64,000 bases of DNA, from contig NW_026570222.1 in the NCBI RefSeq assembly GCF_019649055.1, forward strand, positions 3,100,001 through 3,164,000, read 5' to 3'. Of this stretch, positions 15,032 to 27,226 are shown in pieces (the first letter of the stretch is position 1; each line of letters starts with the position of its first letter). The notes beneath the pieces are model-generated. The model saw only the letters and a list, made by a program, of their open reading frames with translations. It searched no databases and had not been told where the DNA came from. The translations under genes and the position numbers were made by a program. The DNA is from Paramacrobiotus metropolitanus (Eukaryota; Tardigrada; Eutardigrada; Parachela; Macrobiotidae).

Positions 15032-17649
15032 TTTCTCGGTTTCTGTGATATTCTAGATGGCGGGATATCGCGTTCCCAAGCTGGAGCGAGCAAACGTCAC
15101 ACAACTAGCTCGAAAACGATTTATTACATCTACAAGTTGGATGTTTGGTGGTCGGAGAAACCGATCTGACAGGCAAAACGATCGACCGACTGCGATAACA
15201 AACATGCAAGCCAATCAGAACCGTGCGGACGGAAATCAGCTGACTATTGACTGGTGTACTATGTGACATGCGTATTATATATCAAAGGCTCATTGTCCAT
15301 AAAGAAGGAATGCGCAATAATGAATGTAGTGCCCGCACACCGGAAATGATTGATGGAAATGCTGGGAACGGAAAAGTCCTTAGAAGTTTTCCATCATCAG
15401 TATACTTGCACTAAGATTTTGTCATTATTTACATATTCGTAATATATGCTCATGTTCGCTGCTTATCAACTTCCGGTAATAAGCGAAAATTCACAACCGG
15501 TAACGAAGCGCGAAATTCAAAGGAACAGAAGAATTGCGTAAGTAACTCCTTACTTACTATGGTGCCCGCAAGTAACTCCAGGCTTCCATTTTTTGCAGAT
15601 TGCTTATTACAAACCGGTTTATGGTTCTGTGCGGCATTGTGTTTAGAAACCAAAAGCGATATTCGGAATACTTATTGCAAAATCAGGCAATTTCTCTTGC
15701 ACGCATGGTATGCGCGATTTTTAACAACAATCAATGTCCATGGCCTGCTTGGCCCATGCAGGTGTTCCCACACACGGGGACGGCGGGGGTTTCAACGAAT
15801 TTTATTACCAGCGAACAAATGATAAAACGAAATTATATCGCAATGGGACATCAAAATTTTTTGGCAAACTATTATGGAATTCTCACGAAAACATCGTTTC
15901 TATAGGTTCGGGTGAATGAAAAATTTATTACAACTGAGGACATCAGCTAAACCACAAATCTGCAGCAGCACAAAATATTTATATGATTAAGAAATAAAAA
16001 GTGTCTGCGTCAGTTTCGCTCTTCCTGTGAAGTCTGGACTTCGAAATCGTGACCATTTTACGATGCCATATTCTACTTGTACAGGTTAGAGAATTCGCAA
16101 GTATACCACAAATTAAAAATTTCATTTATGTAGGCACGAGCATAAAAAACAAAAAACCAGCTGATATTTCACGAAATCGCGATTGCGGCAAACCAATAAA
16201 AGGTTGTTCGTCTGCAATTTATTATTGCACTAATGCGTACAGTACAACTACCGACTAGTGTATTGTACAGTACGTTCATTGCTGCTGTACTAGCTGTAGG
16301 CCCCAGGTACTGGACCCACAATGTAATTACAGTTCCTATCTGCATCTGCTAATGCAGTGGCGAAGAAATACTTTTACACGTGCTGTGCAAGAAAGGATCA
16401 GTTTCTCCTTCCTGGTCTCACCGCTCGCGATCCGGTGGGAACGCATCTAATAAAGAAACAAAGCAGCCGGTTACACTTGACAATGGCATTATTAAAATTG
16501 TTTTATGATGCGGATAATAGAAGCATAGATGTTACAATTTTTACATGATCTTGTACTTGGATGCGCCTGTGCCATGTAAGAGTGAAACGAATATATAGAT
16601 ATTAAGAAACCGTTACAGGCACCCCCCTCCCACCCACGTTATTATAGACACCCCTTTTCGCACCCTGTTTATTATAGACAGAAACCCGTTTTAATAATAC
16701 TCTGATATATTAATATCTGTATGTGAGCGTATTACTTACGAGCTATAATTATGGATTTTCATGCCAGTTTTATCGAATTCTTCAACTATTGTGAACTTCT
16801 AATCACAAAACCTAAAAGCCGATGATATCTATCACAAACGATGACAAAGCTTCTGAAAGCGGCGATAAGGTCAAAGCTTGGAAACATGGAAGGAAAGGTA
16901 AACGAAAGAAAGGTAATAATTGTTAAAGTGGAAGCGAGAAGTGTATACTTCCTTCCCACCAGTCAACTAAAAGAAACACACCATAGGGTGATCTCGGGCA
17001 AGCACCGGTGCCAAAAAAGCTTTCTAACAACATCTCCAACACTGCTCAAAACTTACAGAAAGGCAAATTTGTTATGTACTGGCTAAAGTCACGCTTAAAG
17101 GCAAGTAAAATCATCCAGCATTTGTTTTCGGTCGGTCTCACCAACCGACACTGTTGACAGTAACGGCACAGGTAAAACTAACAAAAATAACCATTAATTT
17201 TACAATTGTTAGCCTGTTAAAACTAACTGACTATCTGTAGTAGTGTAGTTTTCGTACCGGTATAGTTTCTTGCGAGTGTCAAAAACACGCCCAAGAAAAT
17301 TTACCGGTTCTGTAGGTCCAGGCGACATCGCCATATGTAAATACACCACGCAGGATGCCGGATGGACTCGTAGATCATTTTGCGAATAAACGATTCCGAT
17401 AAAACTTTACCATAATCTTAAATTAATAAAAAGTGGTGCCTGTATAATATACGGGGGTAGAAATACCCTAGTTAATATCGTAGGCAATACATTATATAGA
17501 AATTATAGCCTGTGCTATATCTCACTGGTTATGAGTCGATTAAGGGTTGAACTGAATTGCAAATTTGTAGAATTATGATTTAAAAATTTATAGTGGTGCC
17601 ATATTTTTACAGTGGTGCCTTCACTAGCCTTCACTAGCAATACATATAC
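15032..17649. other. Intergenic, nothing firmly recognised
   Basis: This stretch lies between the ACAT2 start and the VEGF-like gene's 3' end. Moderately long open frames near 15560-15900 and 16840-17090 show no family resemblance and no consistent splice partners, so they are treated as chance. A C-rich patch with two copies of a TTATTATAGACA-type motif lies at about 16624-16680. Confidence 0.5.
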
Positions 17650-19659
17650 TTACGAACAAAGATAATCGTCGAACTGCGTCCCTGAAACACATGCTCTGCA
17701 CGTTTTCGGACATTTGCATTTGCACTCCACGTGATCCCACACTCTGCAAATAGGCAGGTTTAAAATTTATCGGGCATTAACGAAAATAATTCCTTTGTTT
17801 TTCTTTGAACATATAAATTTCGAAGGAACCTTAAGGTAACTGCGGTAACATTTACCCACAACGGAATATAGTAAAGGTCACGGATTGGCACTGTGTACTA
17901 ACTGTAAGTGCCATACAAAAGTACCATCTATACATCGAAAGAGCTAACAATTACAACCATGTAGTTTGCGATTTAATTATGGCAGTTACTTATTGCAACA
18001 ACACGATATGCATTATGCAGTATGTCTTGGCAGCATAAGCGGGAAGTCACATACAAATATAACGGTAAGGTACTTAACAGTAGGGCTATAAAAAAATACT
18101 AAGCCTTAAGATTAACCTCTGATAAAAGAGTGAATTATAAATCTTTTTTACCTGTGTGGACCGCACATGACGCTGTCATCATGATTTCTGCACATGCATT
18201 TGCAGTTTGACGGCTCGTATTTTTGATTCGGTTTGCATTCATCTGGACTTTGCGAACACCGGCAACCACAGCTCAGATCTTCCGTCAAATTAAAGGTTTG
18301 ATATCCAGATGGAGATAGTTTTCCGCTCTTGTAGACCAGAATCAATCCCTAGCGCATTAAGCTGTTAATGCGAAGCGCATCTGAGCATGGGCCGACATAT
18401 ACACTGTAATTGTATGTCTTACCTTTCTTTGTACCGTACGGGAAGATGTGGACTGGCACAACAAATTGGAATGTCCACAAACTCCTGTGCAACGCTTCAC
18501 TTTAGTCCCAGCAGGATAAACTACTTGCGCCGAATTTTGATTCGGCATTTCAATGACAGCTACAATAAAAGTGTGTTTAAATATCCGGTGATAAAAGCAA
18601 CAAAGCTAACAAACGGTGAGTGTTTCTGTGTGCTACTAATATTGTACTAGATTTAGAATATTCGTAAAAATGCTATTGTTATAGAAGATTCATAATTTAA
18701 GTTCACCAATCTGTTTCGTTTCTACAGTTCAGTTAAAACTGGCTAAATTCCTAATGCATTATGCATAGAAAATTGCAGCTTAAAATGAGTTCTGTAAGTA
18801 TTTTCAACACGGATTACCCGCATTCTGTCAATTCATCAGCCAGCCAGCATCTACATGGATACATGGATAATATCTTAAGTATTACACTGATTGCTTCTAA
18901 TAAACCTGCAATTTTGCTAGCATTGATAATCTAGTTAATTGCTGAAATACTTGGACGATTAATTACGCATTATTAAGGTCAGAGAGTACCGTACACCAAG
19001 CGCCGCTTACTTTCTCGTGGCATGCAACCTGGATTTTCTGCTACCGGCACCTCCTCAACTGGCTGCGAACCGGGATAATATGAAATCGCCTCTGTAAACG
19101 TATTCAAGAAAAACACGGCAATGGCAACATTTCTTAAATATCTATATATGTACGTAAGTACGTTGCGCCTGCACTTCGTTGGCCGTAAACAAGATTAAAT
19201 TTTTCGAATGATAGAAAGCAGATATAGTTTACTCAGTTAGGGATGGAGTACCTGCCATCCGGAACAATCCTGAACCAGGATCATTTGGACGTCGCGCTGC
19301 AAGTACACCGATCAATTTGATTTACAGTATTGTATATATACAAACATAATTATCCTAAAAACCATGATTCAACGTCGATGACTCGAGTACAATCGATATC
19401 ATATCGTATAATTTATAAAGTTACCGTATACAGTATACACAATGTTTTTGTATAAAGCACGCACACTTATACCGGCCCGGTTTCACTTATGTACCAACAC
19501 AATCTTACTGTAATGCCGCCCTGAACCAATCTGAAGCGATACGGCCAGCGGCTGCGGCTCGTTTGGTGCGATTGCTGCGTTTGTTCCATACTTCTGCACA
19601 ACTTCGTCAAACGACATCAGCGCGAGTTCTTTCAAAGCGTCTATCGGATTCACCGGAAC
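17650..19659 (-). CDS. PDGF/VEGF-family growth factor (PVF, VEGF-C/D-like), N-terminal exon not found
   Basis: Secreted cystine-knot ligand of a VEGFR/PDGFR-type receptor tyrosine kinase. Five in-phase exons: 19659-19509, 19091-19011, 18559-18423, 18348-18152 and 17743-17650. The growth-factor domain runs NPGCMPRETVIE..., RCTGVCGHSNLLCQ, ...TVQRK, then GYQTFNLTEDLSCGCRC, with the knot cysteines in place. It is followed by a Cys-rich tail: CMCRNHDDSVMCGPH, then VECKCKCPKTC. The CGPH...CxCxC pattern is that of the VEGF-C/D silk-like C-terminal domain. A propeptide-like segment precedes the domain. No signal-peptide exon was found upstream. The 3' end is ambiguous: TAA at 17652-17650 overlaps a perfect GTAAGT donor, so a further exon is possible. 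Confidence 0.85.
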
Positions 19660-21597
19660 CTACAATTTCAAAAACCCTGCTTAATATTGTTATAAAATTT
19701 GAAAATTCTCCCGTTGTTAACAACAACGAGTTGTAAATAATGATCCAGTAGTGTTATAATTTGCTCGTTGTCCACTACACATACGTGCACATACCTACTT
19801 AAAATTAATAGACTTAAATTTATAATTCAATAAACTGAATAGAGCGTTACTTAAATCAAGCAAAAAAGTACCGTATTGTACTGTATAGTACAAACTGCCG
19901 TAAGGATAGTAAATTATAGTAGAGATATCTGCACATCAACCAAGACTCAGTTGGAATAAGTACTTGGGCAAGCTACGCCACAATTTCTAGTTGCCGGAAA
20001 AAGTACTGTAAATCCATCTTTGTTTCTTCACGTCGCTAATTTTGTTCTTCAGTTGTACTGCACAACAGTTTTAGCTTTGGAATAATGTTTATACTGCACC
20101 TACATCACCGGCGAAGGTCGTAGGTGACTGATATCCGCACACTAGTGCGCAATACAGAAAGAAACGTATCTGGAAGCATCTCCAAAGATATTCCATGACT
20201 AAATAAATTTGTCCAATAGATAAACTTCACAGGAAACGTTCAAGCCCTCTGGTTTTCCCAAAAAAATATAGGTTTTTCAATACGGCATAATTATTTTTGG
20301 CGTATACAAATCCGATCAATGAATCGGTCTGTTCCGCGGAATAATCCTGTCTCTGGAAATTGTGCTCAAAAGGTGACACACAAAGAATTCTTCACGTATT
20401 TTACAACGAACTGTACTCAGAATCTGCAAAAATTTATAAAATTGTTTTATTATGTTCTGCACTCATGAATTTAGATCAGAGAAAGATTAGGTTTCTTCAT
20501 ACGCGTGCGCACGTTAGTGCACAAGCGACAGTTGTTGGGTTGTGCTGCTTGTTGGTGCGGTACCGTAAAGTTGTGTTATTATTATATCGCATGAGAGTGG
20601 ATGACAAATTGTGCCACTTTAACGCATCGGCTTCGAAATTCCCCTTATTGGTTAACTACTTCACTGCTAAACTAATCATGTTTTTCTGGGTTCCTTTTTC
20701 GTTCATACTGCCCTTATCGTAGAAAGCAGATCACATGAAAGTAAGAGTGACCTTTGCATGATTTTAATCAGGGTGCTGCTTGACGCATACGTTCGGGCCG
20801 TGTCGCCTGATAAATATAACAATAATGATAATAATAATTGAATATTTGAATGTATATCATTCACAATCATTGTATGTCTACTTACTGCAGTAAAAACTAC
20901 TTTATTGTTAGTAAGGACGTACGTATATATACTGTACTCAACATCTCCATTCTTCCATCCCACAATTTGATTCTTCCATGATAATATTTAATATCATGGA
21001 AGAATCAAATTACAGTACACAGCACGTACTACTGAACATCCTTGGGGGCGAACAACCACTCGCGCACCCCGTAAACATAAATATCCTCTGTACAGTGTAC
21101 ATGCAGTTTTAATAAATAAAAAAATTTAATAACATCAGGCTTGTGATTTACAATTAGTACTTACGCGTGTAGATGCTATTAATCCTATGGCTCTGTGCTG
21201 CTATACATTAACATTTTTTAATTATAAGAGTTATGATTACAGTTGAAGAAATACGATATGATATGTACGAGGAAGCAAATTAAAGGTACTACTTATATAA
21301 ATTAGAAGCAAAGTGGAAAGCCAAAAGTGCGCGCAAATGAAGGCGTAAATTCTAAGTCAAACCCCGCCCCGTGAGGCAGTTACTCAGTTAACCATCGGCT
21401 GGGTCCCACGGAGTCGCACATGGTTAGCCTCTGACTGTCACTGGTTTTCGTCGTACAGTACTTTTCGCTTTGCGGTAGACTGATGCTGGCCAAAAATTAG
21501 GAATCTGACACTTTGGAATTCCGGTGTTTTTGACGGTTCCTCATTTTATCAATCTGGAGAACTCGAGTTTTTGAGATTGGAGTAAATTTACGCAAAG
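19660..21597. other. Upstream region of the VEGF-like gene and promoter side of RpL23A
   Basis: This must contain the missing first exon(s) of the VEGF-like gene, but I cannot pick a convincing signal-peptide exon. It also contains a perfect hairpin at 20964-21011. The last about 200 bases before 21598 are the RpL23A promoter and 5' leader. Confidence 0.5.
20964..21011. repeat. Perfect 20-bp inverted repeat with 8-base loop
   Basis: The left arm AATTTGATTCTTCCATGATA (20964-20983) is exactly complementary to the right arm at 20992-21011, separated by 8 bases. A further TTCTTCCAT copy lies just upstream. It is not followed by a T-tract and lies outside any recognised gene. Confidence 0.95.
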
Positions 21598-22881
21598 ATG
21601 CCTAAACGGACTTACAAAAAAGCTAAGGGCCCGGGAGGTAAGTCGACTGTGCGGTAGAATTAAGCTGTATGGTTCTTGGGAAGACTACGTGCATGATATC
21701 TAATTTTGCAGGTAAAACCCAGGGAAAAAAACTCGAAGGAGTCAAGAAACCCAAGGCCGCCACAGCTACAAAGGTTTCAAATGAAACAGCCCCGAAAGGC
21801 GCTGCCAAGGCAGCTCCAGTCAAAGCCGCAGGAGGAAAGACCTCGCAGGCTCCTGCCAAGAAGCCAGCCTCGGCCGCGGTAACGAAGGCACTGAAGACCA
21901 AGCAGGCTATCAAGAAGGGAACAATCACTACACGGAAGCGTAAGATTCGAACTAACATTACCTTCAAATTGCCCCGCACCCTCAAGACAGCGAGGAAGCC
22001 AAAGTTCCCGCGAAAGAGCGTTCCGCATCGTCCAAGGTATGTAGAACTACGCTGTGACATTATGACGTGTATATTTCAAATTGTAATGGTTAAAGTTATT
22101 GCTCTCGCATGCACAGTGTGAATACAAACAAAATTAAGGTGAATTTTAAATCTTAGCGCTGGACGCACACGCGAACTTTACAAAATTGAGGTTACAGTAA
22201 TTTCCAAGACTTATTGCTCTTTAGATTGTTTAGCTGTTATTTTTTGAATTTTTTTAAATAAGTTGTGGATTTTGGAAATATATTGCTTGATATAAATTTC
22301 CATCGACTCAAATTTCCACACGAATAAGGGTACTGGTGTTGGAATGGGAAGAACTAGGATTGCACGAAATACTGTAAAATTGTTATGTATTTAGGATGGA
22401 CAAATTCGCAGTGATCGACCATCCAATCACAACAGAATCCGCAATGAAGAAGATTGAAGAGAATAATACGCTTGTTTTTCTGGTACATTTGAAAGCCTCG
22501 AAACCCCAGATTAAGCAGGCGGTGAAGGCCATGTATGATGTGGATGTTGCGAAAGTTAACACCCTGATCCGGTAATTTTATTTCTGCCTAGCGAGATTGT
22601 AAAGCAATACATGTACCGGTATCGTACTTCGGGAATATTAGGAAGTAGGAACGAATTTTCGGTGGCTTGAAAGTTACTTGACAGTTTTCTTGTGTTTATG
22701 ACTAATTGGTAAATCGGTGAATGTTCGACTTAATTGTTGTTTGCTGCAGATGATATGTGCTTAGCATGGAAGTCTTAAGTGATTTGATGTTTTCAGGCCG
22801 GATGGGTTCAAGAAGGCTTATGTCCGCCTTTTACCTGACTTCGACGCATTGGATGTGGCTAACAAGATCGGAATAATCTAA
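21598..22881 (+). CDS. RPL23A: 60S ribosomal protein L23a (uL23)
   Basis: Large-subunit ribosomal protein at the peptide exit tunnel, a docking site for the signal recognition particle. Four exons: 21598-21637, 21712-22036, 22395-22571 and 22797-22881, giving 208 residues. The N-terminus is a long Ala/Lys-rich extension (residues about 10-100), typical of animal L23a. The conserved core follows: [60 protein letters not shown] and the terminal NKIGII. An AATAAA polyadenylation signal lies at 22909-22914, 28 bases after the stop. No snoRNA was evident in its introns. Confidence 0.98.
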
Positions 22882-22908
22882 ATTTCTACCCTATATTCAA
22901 TTTGGGAA

Positions 22909-22914
22909 AATAAA
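22909..22914 (+). promoter_or_regulatory. Polyadenylation signal of RpL23A
   Basis: AATAAA, 28 bases downstream of the RpL23A stop codon. Confidence 0.85.
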
Positions 22915-23339
22915 GTTTTGGATTTGTCTTGCTCTCATTCGTTAACGTTTGTCGCCATCCACTTCGGCTTAGTAAAAAATGAAACTTCTCTGGTTGGTAA
23001 AATTTGATGAACGATTTTCGGATTCTCATCCCACGCTTTCATTCTACCGCCAACTTATTTCGAAACTTCAGTGTTCACTCAATATCTTTCATGTATGTAC
23101 TTCGTGAACCACATCGCATGAATGTTTTCATTACTGTAATACCAGCGGCACGCACCAGGCCATACTCCAGTTCAATAAGTAATTACACATTAGCAGTAGC
23201 ACACAGACTTGCATGGGAATAGTGCACAGGTACATTCAAGTACTGTTTCCAGGCTTGGTGCAAACACAAACCACTCAGACGCGTGACCTGGTTACAGTAA
23301 ACACAGATTCGGATAGCGACGGATACCATAAAATGATTT

Positions 23340-24198
23340 TCACGACCGCTGTCGATCAGGGCCCTCTGAAGGAACATGCGGTTTAGGTGCGAAAGGGGCA
23401 TCTTCGGAGGGAGGGGAGCCTGGCGGCATCTCTCGGCGCCGAAACGCCAAGGGTGGACTCCGTACGGCTTTATCTTGAAATACCGTCCCTTGAGAAGCCA
23501 ATGCAGATACAGACGCTTGGAATAAATCTTCCTTGCGAATCGATGCATCTTTGCTCAAGTTCAAAAACGTGTCGGTGAACCTGGTTCAAAGAAAATATCT
23601 GAAAATAAATTTGTCGGAAACGAAAAAAGTAAAAACGGATGCTTAATCAATCACGCCATACATTACAGTACTTATTATCTTATAACTTACTTCTGTGCGA
23701 TTGTTTGTCCAACCGGACTCGCTAAATTGATTAATCCGGGGCTAGTGTAACGCTTGTAAAATTGTCTGCAGAAGATTTTCTTGGATCAAATGCCATTGCA
23801 GTTTTTGAGTCTGTAGCAACTCACGCTCTTATGATATCTTCCGGATACATTATATCAGGAATCTCTTTCATCACTGGCGGTCGATCCATCACAGGCTCCA
23901 GTTTCGGGGGAAATGCTTCGTAAACGTCATACCACAGCGGCCGATCTTCCCATTTGAGCGCACCGCCGCGCATTAACCCTTTTATTCTGCATATACGACC
24001 AAAATAAAGACTTCTAGTGAAGTTTGTAATAGCGTTCAGTCGTTCACCATTCGGCTTTGAATTCTACCATACTTACATCCCAAAATAATAAACAACATAA
24101 ACCGATGATAAACAACTGAAGTCGCTGATTGATGTCTTACGGTAAGGCCCTTACCTTGTATACACGGTTCCTAAAGTTTTCAGACGACTTTCCGCCAT
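23340..24198 (-). CDS. MRPS23: Mitochondrial small-subunit ribosomal protein S23
   Basis: Component of the mitoribosomal small subunit. Four exons: 24198-24155, 23986-23825, 23765-23691 and 23580-23340, giving 173 residues (human 190). The N-terminus MAESRLKTLGTVYTRIKGLM aligns with the start of the vertebrate protein. It is followed by the hallmark RPLWYDVYEAFPPKLEPVMD, then YPEDIIRAQFYKRY and a Pro/Ser-rich tail. The last exon uses the acceptor at TTTGAACCAG, because the stronger-looking TTTTCAG 20 bases earlier would put a stop in frame. The gene ends tail to tail with RpL23A. Confidence 0.93.
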
Positions 24199-25231
24199 TC
24201 TGGTATGCTGCTTTTACAGTCAAAATAATCTAGTCCGAGCCGCTGTCAAGACTTAAGATACAGAACAAAGCTAACCGGTAAGCAGACAGAGCGATTCCAA
24301 GCAAAGTAAGGATATCCGATATTACCGAAAATAATGCCACGGGATTAAGGGTCTAAGAAGCGAGGGCCAAAAAATGCGAAACCAATAAGCCTGTCGCAAT
24401 TTCGAAAAGACAATTAAAATCTGTACTACAACAATTATACCGGATATGAAAACAACAGAAGTATGATAGTAACATATTGTACTTGTCACTTGTGTTACTT
24501 ACTAGTAAAGTAAAATCTTTTTGTGAACTTTTAACTTTTAAATTACTTTTACAATAAATGAATGCTGCAAAACTTTCGTGCAACACCGAACCTGCAGGGG
24601 TTGCCCAGTACGCCACGCATTTCAACTAGAAGGCTCGTTACGCTACGGGTACTGTTTTCAAAAAAATGCGAAGCACGCTAACAACTTTTGAAAATGAAAA
24701 TTGGAGAGTGCAATGCAGTGAATGCGAATCTGCTTGCTTCGACTGTTTTTATATATTTGTTTTGGAAAAATACTCGAATGATTGTTTCTTTATTTTTATT
24801 CGGATAAGGCCATCATAAGGGCACAAAAGTGGCCACTGACCATCATGTAGGATTACCTTGGCTGACGAGTTCCGTGGTTCGCTGGCTCGAGAATTTTTGC
24901 GGTAAGACACCGTAAGAGTTAAGACCGTAAGAGAAGAACTGAGGACGTTTTGTATGATCGTTGCATCGAGCTTGCAGAAGGTACTTTGTATTATAGTATT
25001 TTCTAAACTTCAGACTGTGAAGTAGTGGTGGTGAAGTGGTGGAGTATATATTCATTGATTTTCGCGCCATTGGATCTGGATTTGCTGTTATTGTAGGTCT
25101 GCTGTCTGCATCACTGACTAGTGACATAAATAAATTATAAATGAATATAGGCAGTTATAAAGGCAAGTGCGGCATTCTGGACTCCGGAGGCTCATTAATC
25201 ATATTGATCACATTCATTGCATCCAATAATC
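24199..25231. other. Divergent promoter region between MRPS23 and PSME3IP1
   Basis: About 1 kb between two oppositely oriented starts. I see no gene here; the open frame at 24350-24625 has no recognisable content. Confidence 0.55.
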
Positions 25232-26777
25232 ATGAGTTTCGCCGCACCAAAAGAAACATTCAAATCGTTTGTGACTGAAAAAGAAATTGAGGAAAAGAAA
25301 AAAGTCCGACAGGCTGAATGGGAAAAAGTTCGGAAGCCTGATCAGCCGCTGCGTAAGTTTATGATTATCGCTTATGTTGTTGTCCGCATGAACATTTTTA
25401 ATTTTGTGTTTTACAATACTGTATGTAACTCTAATACGTATTACGTACAATAATTTTGGTTATAATTTATGTAAGTATACAAATATTAGATTTTTTTATC
25501 ATTTGGAAATGAAACCTAAAGAATGCACAAATTTGTCGTTTTAAAATGAGTACATATTAAATTTATAGTAATTTGTATTTAAAAATCTAGAAGACAGTAG
25601 AAGTACGATAATTACCTACTACAATAAGTACTCGTACGGGATAAAGCAGTACCACAAATTAAAAGTAATATTGTAAGTGGAGTTAAGTGCTTGTACAGTA
25701 CTGATAAATTACATATATATAGATATTATCTATATACTACTAGTATATACTTCGAAATAGGGATGTTTTACGTATCGCGATTCTCAAACATCAGTAAGTA
25801 ATTACTAATTACGTACTGATTTACTGTTGGCTGGTAGCCTGGTACTGTTTGTATGACTGACGAAATTATTGATAGCTGCTTTGACGGTAATACGCATAGT
25901 ATTTTTCTGCAGAAGCTCCAGATGAACCTGTCGATAATCGGACGCTTTACGATCGTTTGAAAGAGCAGAAACTGAAAGAGCAAGAAGAGAAAGAAGAGGC
26001 TCGAAAACTCAGTGAGACACCTGCATCACTACCGTAGTACCGACTTCCTCTGACTTGTGTCATCCGAATGCTTTTTCCTTTATTAACCGATAGCAGCTTG
26101 ATTTATTGTTTCGTTTATTTCAGAAAACTTCGTGCGTGGTTTGGAACATGATGAAGTCGAGTTCTTGGATCAGGTATAGTGTAGGGATAAGATTGATCAT
26201 CATCATAAGATCTAGCTTTCACGGCTTCTGGCAAGATTCACATTGAAATTCTGGCAAGACCGATATTTGATGATGTTAGTTACAGTATAATTTTTATAAA
26301 ATAATTCCATAGCTAGATGATATTTACGTAAGAATGGAGCGCGAAAAACAGCAGGAAGAGAAAAAAGCAATAATGGAATTTCGGGATAAACTAGCGGCTG
26401 TCCAAACAGAAGCTGCCCCGATCGCTGGAATCGCTCCTAGCTTAGTGATTAACAAGCGCAAAGAGGATCGTACTTTGGCAAGACAGTCTAGTACTGAGCC
26501 CCCTAAGAAGCGGCAAAACGACCTCTTAGCTGGAGTCGTAAAAATCAGACGGTAACTGAGAATGGGCGTGGGTCGGGACTGTCTGGATTATGACCTGTAA
26601 TTTTTTACGTTCAGGTTAAATAGCGGAAGCTCTGATGAACCCTTGAAATCCCCAGCACAGGTGGCAGAAGAGCTGCCGGAACAATCACCCGCATCCACCT
26701 CAGACCCTGTTTCTTCCAGAAACAGCTCCAGCATCGCACTCTTGGTTGCTTACGGCAGTGATTCTGACAGTGAATGA
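25232..26777 (+). CDS. PSME3IP1: PSME3-interacting protein (FAM192A/NIP30)
   Basis: Nuclear partner of the PA28-gamma proteasome activator. Five exons: 25232-25352, 25913-26011, 26124-26173, 26313-26551 and 26615-26777, giving 223 residues. The conserved NIP30 domain is clear: KSFVTEKEIEEKKKVRQAEW with EKVRKPDQP, then LYDRLKEQKLKEQEE, then KNFVRGLEHDEVEFLD. The second half is charged and predicted disordered, with a basic KKRQNDLLAGVVKIRR segment resembling the LLAGAVK block of the vertebrate protein. It ends in the acidic Ser-rich GSDSDSE, the kind of phosphorylatable tail that binds PA28-gamma in vertebrates. The ending matches better than the overall length. Confidence 0.9.
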
Positions 26778-27226
26778 ATCATGAGGCTTCTTCTCTTGGA
26801 TAATTGTGACTGTGATAGCTCCTTTGTTTTTCAGTTAGTGAAATCTATGGTGCTTCTGTCTGCGGTTTTGCTTGTTAATCTTCTTGTGCTAGACTCGAGG
26901 GAAAGAGCTGCTTACCGTACAAATTCATCTATTTCCATGCGCTAAGCTGAATAACATATGGACTAATGAACTGAACCATTGTCGTTTTTACCTATCTGCA
27001 AAGCAAATGCAGTACAGTATTGTACAAGTACCAGACTCAAGCAGAATAAATTTTATACAATCTGTACGGGTCTACTCTAAATGATAGTGACGACTCAACT
27101 CGTAGAAAATGCCAAATTCAAAAGAAGTTATCCGCTACGCAATAAAATTTTTACAACTACGAACTATAATCAACACTTCTGCAGTTAAGCAAAGCATCAC
27201 GCATGCTCAATCCCATCTACAGGAAG

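Noticed and set aside
15559-15905. Overlapping plus-strand frames of 60-100 codons
   Set aside because: Three overlapping frames are open, none with recognisable domains or splice signals.
21623-22060. Long minus-strand frame opposite RpL23A
   Set aside because: It is a shadow of the Ala/Lys-rich coding exon on the plus strand.
23581-23601. Stronger-looking acceptor TTTTCAG before the last MRPS23 exon
   Set aside because: Using it puts an in-frame TGA four codons in; the downstream acceptor gives the conserved tail.
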